A stretch of DNA of 64,000 nt, taken from Thozetella sp. PMI_491. Its lineage: Eukaryota > Ascomycota > Sordariomycetes > Chaetosphaeriales > Chaetosphaeriaceae. Where the stretch lies: NCBI GenBank assembly GCA_021432635.1, contig MU270016.1, positions 872,345 through 936,344 of the forward strand. Reading direction: 5' to 3'. Position 1 is the first letter of the stretch. Each line of letters starts with the position of its first letter. The position numbers were made by a program, and so were the translations under genes. This document shows positions 34,301 to 44,639 of this stretch, one piece after another. The notes beneath the pieces are model-generated. The model was not told where the DNA came from and ran no database searches. It saw only the letters and a program-made list of their open reading frames with translations.

Positions 34301-34740
34301 AATGCCTCTTGCCAGGGCGGGGCGGTAGGTTGGGCAATATGGGATGTCTCCATATCATCGCGCTTTCTCTTTTTCTCAAGGGGCGGTGTGTGCAGGGTCG
34401 TGGGCCAGGATACGTCTTCGAGGTAGACGTAGCATTTAACTGCATCGCGGTACCAGCAGAACATGCTATTAATGGCCTCCTGCAGCTCAACGGCATTTTT
34501 CTTATCGATACAGCAGCTGTCGACCCAGAAGTGGGATAAGCCGTCGCGCTGGGCTTGCTTGCCGCAGAAGAGGATCTTGCGGTAGCCGCTTTTTCTCCGG
34601 CCCGTGCCGTCACTGATATCTTGAAATGTGACCTCATCAGAGCCCCATCGGTGCGAGAGGATCGCGTAGCGGGGAATATTTGCGTAAAGGTCGTCGGTTA
34701 GGCAAATGGCCCCCGTGGCGTCGCGATATAATAAACGCAT
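31314..34740 (-). CDS. HNWD receptor: HET, NACHT and WD40 domains
   Basis: Two exons, 34740-32353 and 32303-31314, separated by a 49-nt intron; 1125 residues. I chose the ATG at 34740 (MRLLYRDATGAI) because HET proteins usually begin this way; an upstream ATG at 34767 is in frame. Domains: HET at about 20-180 (IPRYAILSHRWGSDEVTFQD; HFWVDSCCIDKKNAVELQEA; WFSRGWTLQELLAPA). NACHT starts with the P-loop GDPGKGKT at 323-330 and has a Walker B block YLIIDALDECG. After a winged-helix/arm region and the FIQYYKAVIESYPLQIYASC linker come four WD40 units of 42 residues, then a non-WD tail. This is the architecture of Podospora HET-E, HET-D and HET-R, STAND proteins that trigger heterokaryon incompatibility or self/non-self cell death. 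The exon joint restores the linker normally seen before the WD units, so the gene looks complete. It is head-to-head with the Clr5-ankyrin gene. Confidence 0.93.
31587..32090 (-). repeat. Four near-identical WD40 units, 126-bp period
   Basis: Each unit encodes TLEGHS, x2V, xSVAWSNDGRLASGS, xDKTIKIWDPTTGxCI. Units differ at a few positions only (for example KW, DW, RV and WV after HS, and S, E, D or N before DKT). High internal identity with variation at those positions is the pattern known for HNWD-type receptors, where units are homogenised and reshuffled. Confidence 0.9.
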
Positions 34741-35590
34741 GATGCAAACTGTTGATCCGCACGACAAGCAGTCGGTAGGAAGTTGAGGACGAGAATTGGG
34801 GCTGAGAAGGTGTCGTGCTGCTTCAAATTCGACACACGCGGGGTTGGGTCACGGGACCGGTGCCGATTCCAACAATAGGCAGCAATGCAGCCACCCAAGC
34901 AATCCCAGCCTCTCTGGGAAGGCTGACAGACAGGCGAATCTCCGCCACTGATTCAGAAAACAGAGTAGAGAGGTGGTTATCACACGCTAAATGCGCATAA
35001 AGAGTGTGTTAGAACACTAGGGTCCTAGGGGGGTTTAGTACTTTAGTGCGTAGGGGTTCTTTCCCGTGGGTAAAGGGGGGATTTAGAGGATCGTGGATTG
35101 AGAGCTGCAAAAGTGGGGCCAGCCCCAGCTAGATCTAGTTCCACCGTGGGGGTAGCTGCAGCCTGCTTTCTTTACTCAATCAACCTGCTTTCTATCCTCA
35201 AAGCAATATGGGCTGCTGAAGAAGGCGCTAGGATTAGTCACGAGAGCTCATTAAGCAATCTCAGATCCAAGACCTCGTAGATAGAGCAGCCCTAATCCTA
35301 GCCCTTCCCAGGTAATGCAGAAAATCTACCAGCAGGAGGTTGGTTTTCGATGTAGCCAGTCCGAGCAATTTCTATTTATTCGTAGTTACTGTGCTCCCAG
35401 AGAACTGACGTCAGGGCTTCCATAAGCCTCGGAAATAGTATAAAATCAGGCACCCAGCACCCCACCAGTGGGCCAATAATCTTCGATTCATTGACCATTC
35501 CCCGCTCTTCAGCCAACACGCCCGCGATCAATTATAGTCTCCTCATTCCACTTCCTATCACGCTTGGATATTTTACACTAGTGTTGTATA
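34741..35590. promoter_or_regulatory. Shared promoter of two head-to-head receptor-type genes
   Basis: This is an 850-bp spacer between the HNWD gene (minus) and the Clr5-ankyrin gene (plus). A perfect CRE/ATF palindrome TGACGTCA lies at 35406-35413 and a TATAAAAT box at 35439-35446, 145 bp before the plus-strand start. Short frames within it have no recognisable content. Confidence 0.5.
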
Positions 35591-38500
35591 ATGGATTTCT
35601 CTCTAAATTCTGTGGCGCTCTCGCCTCGAGATTCAACGTTCCCGCCCCGCGACAGTAGCGCCCTCAACACAATTCAAGATCAACCCACAAGCTGCGTTAT
35701 ACCTGGCACGACGCCACATGGGTACGAACTGGGTGGTATTACGCCGGAGCAGCAGTTTGCAGCAGACTTTCCGCACGGATTTCGTCTCATACCCACGAGT
35801 GCAAATAGCCTGCTCTGCGGGCTGTTCGCAGTTATCCATAGTCTGCAGAGCCAAGCACCTTCCGTACAAGTACCGACCGTGGAGGACCTGCAAATAGTCG
35901 CGGAAGGGCCAATAGCAGCAAGATTTCAAGACACTGGACTTGACGAGGATTGCTCTAGGAATTTTAGCTACGACTATGTCGCAGCCGTCATGAGGGAGTG
36001 GGGCAGCCGCAATGGATACAATTTGAGATTAGGACTACATTGGGCGAATCGCCAGCCCATGATCTTCCCTGTGCAATCTGACCAGGTTCCGGTTACGATA
36101 TGGATACATAATGACAATCAGCAAGGCATCACTCCCTATGGCCATTACTCAGGAATGGCAAAATGCATCGACGAAGACGGGGACAGAGGCAGAACCACCC
36201 CCCCTGCGCAACAGCCCGTCCACGGCATGGACGAACAATGGGAACTGCACCGGGACGTCATTAAAGCTCTCTATCTCTCGCAAAATATGACATTAAAGGA
36301 GGTCATGAACCATATGTCTACGGTATATAAATTCCGAGCAAGGTATGTAGTCATCATCTCCTTCCAACTTATCTAGGCTACTGAACCTCTACTAGCAAGG
36401 CCCGGTATGAGCGATACTTGAAGAAGTGGAACATGACAAAGAACAAGAAAGGAGAGGATTTGAACATAATTGCCCGCAAGGTCAATACGAGAACTCGTGC
36501 CGGAAAATCGTCTGTGGTTCGTTTTCATGGATCAGCAATCGACGCAGACAAGCTACGCCGCATAGTCTCACATTATGGCTATGTATCGGCAGTCCAACGA
36601 GCCACTCGAGGTAAGATCCAGCCTCCTGGTGGGCTACAGAAACCAGTAGGCTAACGAAGTCCTTCCTTTGCAGCAAATACTCCGCCAACTCCTCCAGGAT
36701 ATCAGATTACATCTCCAAGGCCCGAGAGTGAACAGAATTCCTGGGATATCAAGATTGCCTTCTCATGCTTCGGGGAATTTCTCAGAGTCCATCGCGATAG
36801 GCTCTTGGTCCCTCTTCCGCGAATTGCTGCCTCTGCAAGCCCCTATCTCCTTCCCTTTGTCGAAGACTCGCATTCGGACGGTACAACTACGACCGATACG
36901 CTCCCGGCTCTCCCCCAACCACCTTCTAGCTTGGTCCTCACCATGTCCAACCAAATTGTTATGGACGTATCCACTCGTCACTTTACATACGTCCTGCCCA
37001 TGCTCTACTCTTTCTATCCTGCCGTCTTTTTCCACCGACCCCCTTGCAAAGAGACCAAAAAGGACATAGCTGAAGTTGTTCAATACGACAATGATCTATT
37101 TAATTCGGCGTATGCTAGGCTATTGCTGTTCTGCCTGGCTAACAATCTTTCTGGCACTCATGATGTTCAACCTAAAGTGGCTTGGAATTATCTGAGAAGA
37201 TGGCCGGCAGAATCGCTGCTCCACTATATCCAATCCACACGAGGAGAATCCCTCTCCACTTCATTCACGGAGAATATTTTTAGATTTTCTCTGGAAGCTA
37301 ACGATGCCGACTCCGTTGAACGCCTCCTTTGTAACAAACTCATCGAACTCGATGTTAACAGCCAGGTATTCCACTACCATAACAGAAGGTTTACGGGTTT
37401 GGAACGTGCTGCCCTGCTGGGAGACGTGAAAATGATCCGGACTTTGCTTCGCCACGGTGCCGACGTCAATAAGACGTATCACACATTACGTCCTCAGCGC
37501 CATGGTCCCCTTCGCTGTGCCATCCATTTCGTGATGAGCCACAAAAGCCGGGAAAAAGCAAATAAAGATTTACTTGAAATTTACTCAAGGCAGGATCCAT
37601 CATATATCGTGACACTATCGAATTATTGTTGCGTGATGAGCATTTTGAGCTCTTGGAAACACTTCTCAAGCTAAGCCCTATGAGAATAGAAAAATGGACG
37701 AGCAAAAGAGTGGCCAGTGATGTAAGCATGATTTTCGACCGGTCGATGGAAACATGGAGCTTCAAGCTTCTAGAGGCGTCGAACTTCGACTTCAAAAAAG
37801 CTTACGAAGACACTCGTTGCAGGCGGTGCAGGACATTGTCACCCTCCGACTTTCCACATGCCTGTGACTGCACTGGCCACAAGTTTCTGGACAGACTTTA
37901 CTCATATTGCGGAGACACGAAGCATTTCAACAATCTCTCCGGACTTTATATTCAGCAGGCCCCAATGTCCAAGGACTCCGATTCCAATTATTCTGATTCC
38001 GATTCTGCCTCTGATTCTGCTTCCGATTCTGTCTCCAATTTTGCCTCCGATTCTGCCTCCGACATTAGCGAGAACTCCGAGGCTTTGAAGAAGGTCAAGG
38101 ACGACGGTTGTCCTTGCTTCTTAAAGGCCAGAGAGTCAATAGATCGTCAACCATTCCATGAAACCCCGACTTATACGGGTCTGGTTAAGCCGATTGGAAA
38201 CTTTGAGGCCCGCATCGGCAATTGTATTAAACGCGGCATCCGAAAACAAACTGAGTCTCGACACCGCGCCCCTCTAACCTTCAGCGACGAGGATCTTCTC
38301 GCTCTAGGCCTCGACACGCTCCTCGCGGAGGAACTTCGACAGGGAAACATAGCCCATGTCAAGTCCATTATACAAGTTCACAGTATCTGGAACGCCAAAA
38401 GCGGCTGGGTTGAACCATTTCTTCAGGCGGTCAAACTGGGAGACGTCTCAATTGTGTCGTACCTCCTCGGCCGTCTGGGTCGAAGTATTGTTAATGTTGA

Positions 38501-39860
38501 CCATCGAAGACCGGGGGCATTAATTGAATGTTACAAATTCCCTTGCGCTGCAACTTTTCGCAGAGCAAACCCACTCATGGTCGCAGCCGCAAACTGCGAC
38601 CATGATATGATTATCCGTCTTGTCGACGCTGGCGCCAATATTAACCCCGCCCAGCGACGACCTCAACTCGCTATGCGGAAACGATATCCTACGCCATTCC
38701 CTTACAAGGCTTGCAAATGGTTCAAACGAATAAAATCTAAGTCACCGCTGTTGGTAGCAACAATGCTAGGGGACTTATCGACTGTCAATCTGCTTTTGTC
38801 TTTAGGGGCCGACCCATATGATCCCTTCGCGCTGCTGGCATCGATAGTGAGGGCTGGCAGAGATAATATAACAGAATCCCTCATCTCTCATTTTAAAGAA
38901 AGATACCCAAGAGGAAAACCTGGCTTCGGGATTTTGTCTCTTCGATTCGCAATCAGCTGCCAAGACTTAGCAGTCGCAAGGTTGCTCATTCAGAATCTCA
39001 CTTACAACACATTTTCTGCCGGCAATACGGCAGACCCCCTAGTCACAGCAGCGGGCGTTCCCGGCCGGGTCTCTATTTCGATTGCGCGTGAGCTGCTGGT
39101 TCTTGGTGCAGATCCCAACGTCTCATGCCATTCTATGCGTATAACACCTATGGCCCTAGCGGCTATGCAGAAGGGATCGGATCTAATCGAACTCCTAGCT
39201 CAGTACGGCGGCCTGATCAACCATCGCTACAGGCATAGTCAGCTTGGTAAAGAAGGCCCCACACCGCTTGAAGTAGCCTGTATAAAAGGCAACATCCGAG
39301 CTGCGAAGTGGTTACTAGAGCATGGTGCTGATCCTAATCTACCGTGCCGAGATTCGCACCATAGAACAGCCATTCACTATGCCGCTAGGGGCGGGTATGC
39401 TGGTATCGTTGCCCTTCTCATGGAGAATGGGGCGGATATCCACCACCGCGCTGCTGAGCCGCGGAGTACGACAGCACTTGAATGCGCCGCAAGGGAAGGA
39501 CGGTTAGACACAGTTCAGCTGCTGCTCTCCACTGGGGCATTCGACCATTCACAAGATGAGCTCAACTACGCAACTGTACTTGCTCGATCCAACGGCCACT
39601 TTGGGGTCGTTCATCTGCTTAAGCAGCACATGCTAGAGACTAACAACGAAATTGTCGAACACCACGATAGTGAGGGCTATAGCACGGGTGATAAGAAGAC
39701 CGGTGGTAAGCATAGTCGGACGGACGGTAAGGATAGCGACAGCAGGAGCATCGAGGTGGAGGACGAAGGAAAAGAGAGGTATTGTAGGAGCCATCGTCTT
39801 GTTAGTAGTGACAGCGATACAACTGACGATAGTGATGGCGATACAGTCGAAGATAGGTAG
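35591..39860 (+). CDS. Clr5-ankyrin protein with papain/OTU-like N-terminus, probably frameshifted
   Basis: Exons are 35591-36342, 36396-36610 and 36674 onward. Residues about 60-190 form a compact domain with a cysteine in ANSLLCGLFAVIHSL (Cys76) and a histidine in YGHYSGM (His185); this Cys/His layout recalls papain- or OTU-like peptidases, but I only infer that. A Clr5 domain follows (about 217-275: WELHRDVIKALYLSQNMTLK), restored across the first intron. Then come a long linker, ankyrin-type segments (LERAALLGDVKMIRTLLRHG, HGADVN), a Ser-Asp-rich tract (38000-38070), and many more ankyrin repeats to the C-terminus (IRAAKWLLEHGADPNLP, VALLMENGADIHH). Around 37575-37583 the frame changes: both flanking frames read as good ankyrin sequence, and the T-run appears one base short. 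Either the gene is a recent pseudogene or the base was lost in sequencing. From the shift to 39860 the frame is open for about 750 codons. Confidence 0.8.
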
Positions 39861-40952
39861 TGATAGTCTCAATGGAAGGACTTCTAGATTTGTTATAAAG
39901 TATCTTTAGTATAGTTAAAACTTTACCGATTATATCCTCTCGCAGTTTTCTCTCCTCGTTTTATGTACATGATCTTGAAAAAAAGCAGAGAGATTAACAG
40001 TTGTAAGAAGTCCCTAACCTAGGAATGCTGAAAGGTGTCTGTAGCTCAAAACTCCTCTTCTCTGTATGAATAATAGTTAGACACTTAGTAATTAACTATT
40101 CCGCCTAACTATTGCTAGCTTTTACTTATATATAAAGTAATTTGTCTTTAATAAGCTAAGATTAAGGCTGTATAAGGTGAAAATGAAGTGGTATAATCTA
40201 GATACTAAAGACTATACCTAGTATGTAACACCATGCACATACACGCTACGCCATACGGGCAAAAGATAGTGTACTACACGTAATATTAAGGGTCTGCCAG
40301 AGGTAGGATGAGTAGCACAATAGGTCTTAGAGGCACTACTGTATCGATCGCGGGCTTAAGGAGCTAAATCTTAGGGAGTAAGTCAGGGGGAGCCCTAGGG
40401 CCTCCTAGGGGGTTTCTCAAGTAGACCCCCCATTCGTGGCTGTGACGGCCCTTGTTCGGAGGAGGCTCGCGCCCCTCTTGCAGCCGGACCTCCTCATGGG
40501 GCTAACGTTACACTTCCGCAGTTCTTATATTTTATTTAATTACTCAATTGAAAAACGTTTAACTATATTATACGCTTAATCTTGTAAGATCCCTATCATG
40601 TATAGCATCAGCTGCTCCCTAACCACTATCCCGCTGGCTCTATGTGATGTCATAAAGCTTCTTGATAGGGTCGGCGATCTTCTTGGCCAGGGATTAAAAA
40701 TTATGAAATCTAAGGCTAATTGAATTCGAACTCAAGATTGACTAACATTTTCAACAAGACGAGTTCAGATTAAAAAAAAAAAAAAAAGACAACATATAGT
40801 AAGACGTAAAGTCAGATCGGTTAGTCCACTCGGGTGATCTGACGAGCAAATATGGGTCTTTGTGCTGATGCATAGTCGAATCTACGATGCAACATCTCAT
40901 GGAACGGATCTATTATTCTCCATCAAATTCCAGTATCCGATAAATTCATATA
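39861..40952. other. Intergenic, AT-rich
   Basis: No gene seen. It contains a 16-base A tract at 40772-40787 and stretches of mixed composition around 40380-40500. It lies between converging 3' ends of the ankyrin gene and the next regulator. Confidence 0.5.
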
Positions 40953-42793
40953 TTAAACAAAACTTGGCATAATCTGGTAAGAACCTATTACAGCGTCCAG
41001 CCTATTCAAATAGTTTAGCTCATAATCCACAGCAAGGTCGTCCTGGACCCATATCTGCTGGAGAATATTGCGTAGTCCATCCAAGCTCCTCAAACTCGAG
41101 GTTTTCGTTGCTTTTTCGATATGCTCTAGAATTCTCATTCTCTGCTCATCTGTCCTAGCTTCGCATCCGATAATCAGCAGCGGAAAGGCCGGATTGAAGC
41201 TCTCTGGGTCGTTGAGAAGTATATGGGCCTTCTCAACCATCCTGTCAATTTGCTGGCATGTTCCTGAAAAGTTTCGTGATGCTCTCTTGAGGTATACTAG
41301 AGCAGCTAGTTTGTAGAGTTCCATCATAGCCACCCAGGCTGTGTTCAAGCTAGATACAGTATCGGATATACCTCCTAATGCCGACGGGACAATATTGGTT
41401 ATCCTATTTTCGAGGCAACGTAAGGAGTTTTCATATTCTTCACTGTGGTATAGTGAGCTTGTTGGGTTTTGAATCATCTCAAACATGATATAGAGAAGTC
41501 GAAGGATTTCATGTGAGCAGTCCGAGAGACCTTTAACCTGTTTCATATCAGATTAATGACTGCACGTGCACACACGGATTTTCATATTCTTAAGCCTGAC
41601 CTTTCGGAATAGGCAAGCTTCTTGCTCCACAGGCACGAAGTTTCGGATTCCTTTAATAGACTCTGCATTTATATGCCAGTGTCTAATGCTGAACCGGCTC
41701 ATAACCATATGGTACTCTACCCAGGCTAGAAGTCTAGAAGATTCGCCGTGAAAACTTTGGCTGTTAACTCCTGCGTTATCGATTAAGGATATAGCCTCAA
41801 TCAAATGGCCTAGAATTGCAAACCTAGTTTAGCAATGTCTTTGAAGATCAGACCGCCCATTCCAAGTCAAAATAAACAGACCACAGGGCACTTACAGAAC
41901 CACAGCGATACGTCATATGACGTCTCAAGCATCTTGAGCACTGATTAGTGCTTATGTAAAGATGTAAACCCAAGCTCGAACATACCTCAAGGTGGCACAG
42001 TATCATCCTAGCGGCAATATGCTGAACTAACGTGGGACTTTCAATACTGTGATCGCAAGATGTGATCAGTGTGCGGAGAGCGCGAGCTTTGAACCGAAAA
42101 ACATCTGCGTGCAGACCATGCCGGTGAAATGACGAGAGTGCCAGTGCTGATTGTAACACAGCCACAGAGGATGGTGAACTATCTGAGAGAGCCAATCGCA
42201 CCAAGAGACTCAAGAATTCGTTCTTATCAGGTTCAAAAATGGCCAGTGTGGAAGACGCCGTATATATGACTGCAAGTGTTAGCTTGGGAAAATTCTACCA
42301 GCATCAAGCTTACAATGATCAACAAGTTCTCTTTCCTCATAACCTAGGTTGATTGGGAGCCATGATAGCGCCATAGGCGGATCGAGTCTTGGAAAGATGA
42401 ATCCCTCGTGACTACCAAGTCCTATCGTTGGAGCATTAGTTTGGCTGATATGCAAATTACATGAGTGAGCAAACCTTGATTCACTCGCAGATAATCATGG
42501 AGCTGGATATCCCATGATGTCGCATTCACAAAACCCGCCCGGGAGAAACTGTTTTCGTTCTTAAATACATCCTGAACGGAGTGTGTCAAGCTCCGCTTTT
42601 TGCTGGTAGCCTTTGGCCACGACAGCCGCAAGCCATACTGACATAGTCTGTTAGACTTGGCGCACCTCGAGCAGCGTGGTCGTACGCGGTTGCACACGGC
42701 TCTGGAGTCTGTAGCGCTTGAGTAAATTGGCCCCTAGATGTCACTTGAACAGGGGACAGTACCTTTACAAGCCCAGCACTCATTCACATGCAT
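40953..42793 (-). CDS. Zn(II)2Cys6 transcription factor with Fungal_trans_2-like C-terminus
   Basis: Seven exons: 42793-42763, 42708-42475, 42421-42314, 42269-41986, 41932-41896, 41809-41601 and 41537-40953; 495 residues. The first exon encodes only MHVNECWACK; joining it to exon 2 completes the zinc cluster C-x2-C-x6-C-x6-C-x2-C-x6-C (CWAC, then CNRVRPRCSRCAKSNRLC, YGLRLSWP). The YGLRLSWP tail after the last cysteine is typical of regulators with the Fungal_trans_2 domain (PF11951). The rest fits that class: LLVRLALSDSSPSSVAVLQS, SALALSSFHRHG, ALRTLITSCDH, QHIAARMILCHLEMLETSYD and a helical C-terminus. Residue SYDVSLWF is recovered only with the CTCAAG acceptor at 41933, and the small exon 41932-41896 is the least certain part. 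Target genes are unknown. Confidence 0.82.
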
Positions 42794-43305
42794 TTTGAAC
42801 AATATATAAGCTCTCCGCGTTGTTGACTGGACTGCATAGGTTGAAGAATTGATAGGCAACAAAAAAGTTGCCAGTGTTCTCTTTTGGCTCCAAGGAATGA
42901 GATGGATGACAAATGCGCTGCCACGCTAGCGAACTTACTATTTGTTCATAAATTATTAATGCATTCTCACGCGATTCCTGGTTTGGTGCTTAGGTTATGC
43001 AAGATGGATTCTCGCTTATCTTTCCGCTTTGAGAAACCGGGCAACTTTTATGTCTTGGCAATGCAGAGTGGATCCTTGGTTTGGAGAATATACACACGGG
43101 CATCACAAGGGCCGGTATGAGCAGCTGGTGACGAAGAGGAGCGGATTTGAAATCAACAAGCGAGGAAACGATGCTCCAAGGCTTCAAATGTATATAAATA
43201 TACGCACTATTGCTGCTCTTCTGGTCTGCCAATAGTCAGAAGGACATCTCAGAATCATCAATCATCGGAATTTCTAGTTTCTAAACCTATAAATTGTCCA
43301 GACCA
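42794..43305. promoter_or_regulatory. Divergent promoter of regulator and dehydrogenase
   Basis: This is a 512-bp spacer between the Zn2Cys6 gene (minus) and the short-chain dehydrogenase (plus). A TATATAAAT box at 43191-43199 lies about 110 bp upstream of the dehydrogenase start. Short frames here have no recognisable product. Confidence 0.45.
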
Positions 43306-44354
43306 ATGTCTTCCTACGTGATTACTGGGGTCTCTCGGGGCAATGGCGTACGCTTCCACCCCGCTTCATTTACGAGTCTTGCAACTAATAGAAAAAATCC
43401 AACATCTAGTTTGAGTTCGTCCGCCAGCTCTCGGCAAACCCAGCCAATACCGTCTTCGGCCTCGTCCGCGACAAAGCTGCCGTCGAATCCAAGGTGGCCG
43501 CTGAAATAGGCCGGCAAAATATTCACATCATTCAGGCCGACACCACGGACCCTGCGGCACTGGAGGTAAGCTAATGACTGGTTAATAAATCCGAGCTCGA
43601 AACTGAATCAAAGACTTCCTAGAGAGCAGCGCAGTATGTTTCTGAGAAAACTCATGGCACTCTTGATTATCTCATCGCCAATGCCGCGCTTCAAGCCAAG
43701 ACTGCTTTGGTTGGCTTTGATACTCTGTAAGTTCTCGGCGGGGTGACAAATATCCCTAATATAGTTGATTTGGATTAACCCTTCCACAGGAGCAGCGATC
43801 CAGAAGCCCTTGATTTAGATTTGATTGACCACTTCCGCGTCAATGCCATCGGCCCAGTCCATCTGTTCAATATTTTCATGCCCCTGATTCTGAAAGGTCA
43901 GGCAAAGAAAGTGATTGCCATCTCCACGGGCATGTCGGACCCTGAGATGACACTCAAGGCCGACATATTCCAAGCCACAGCTTATGCAATGAGCAAGGCA
44001 GCTCTTAATATGGCCGTGGCTAAATTCAGCGCCTTATACCGCGAGAAAGGTGTTCTCTGCATGGCTATTTGTCCTGGTGCTGTTGACACCAGCAGTCTTC
44101 AGATTGGTGTGTAGTAGTATTGACAACTAAAAGGGTATATGATCTTTGCTAACGTTTTGATAGCAACCGAGGAAGAGGGACAGAGGGCTATGGCTATGTT
44201 TCAGAAGTTCAAGGATTATTCACCCACTTTTCAAGGGCCTATGAAGCCAGAAGAAAGTGTCAAATCAGTCTTGGCTCTCGTGAATAAGGCTACTGTTGAT
44301 GGTGGTTATGCAGGCATCTTTATCTCTCATACAGAAGGAAAGCCGTACCTTTGA
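43306..44354 (+). CDS. Short-chain dehydrogenase/reductase
   Basis: Exons are 43306-43347, 43410-43565, 43623-43726, 43790-44106 and 44164-44354, giving 269 residues, all in frame. The start MSSYVITGVSRGNG carries the nucleotide-binding TGxxxGxG motif. It is followed by FVRQLSANPANTVFGLVRD, the LDYLIANAAL counterpart of the NAG motif, a catalytic serine in KKVIAISTGMSD, and the active-site YxxxK in ATAYAMSKAALNMA. ICPGAVDTS follows as in classical SDRs. It is probably an NADP(H)-dependent cytosolic reductase of the fungal versicolorin-reductase/sniffer-like group; the substrate is unknown. The gene ends only 51 bp before the target duplication of the RIP-mutated retrotransposon, yet its own sequence looks undamaged. 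Confidence 0.9.
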
Positions 44355-44410
44355 GACAGCGTACCAGGAAGCGTTAAGGCTTAATTTGCATACATAGTAA
44401 AACACCTAAC

Positions 44411-44639
44411 TGTTGGAATAGCTGTTCGCAGCACTGGCGAGCTGTGGAGGATCTGTAGTATTAGGATCCCATTGATCACGTAGATTCTTCTTACGTGATC
44501 AATAGGAGCATATAAAAGTCGTTCCTAAGCTTATTAGCTCTTAGGAATAACATACAGAAGATAGATATTAATATATAATACAGATTTACACAGTTTATTT
44601 GCTTTATTGCTTTACAAGATCTTATACGCTTACCAAACA
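44411..44639. repeat. Left LTR (229 bp)
   Basis: It begins TGTTGGAATAG and ends TTACCAAACA. It contains an imperfect inverted pair around TTGATCACGTAG/TTACGTGATCAA and a CATATAAAAG TATA-like box, plausible for an LTR promoter. Confidence 0.92.

Noticed and set aside
40772..40787. Poly-A tract as a retroposon tail
   Set aside because: No upstream element or target duplication was seen; a simple A run is enough.
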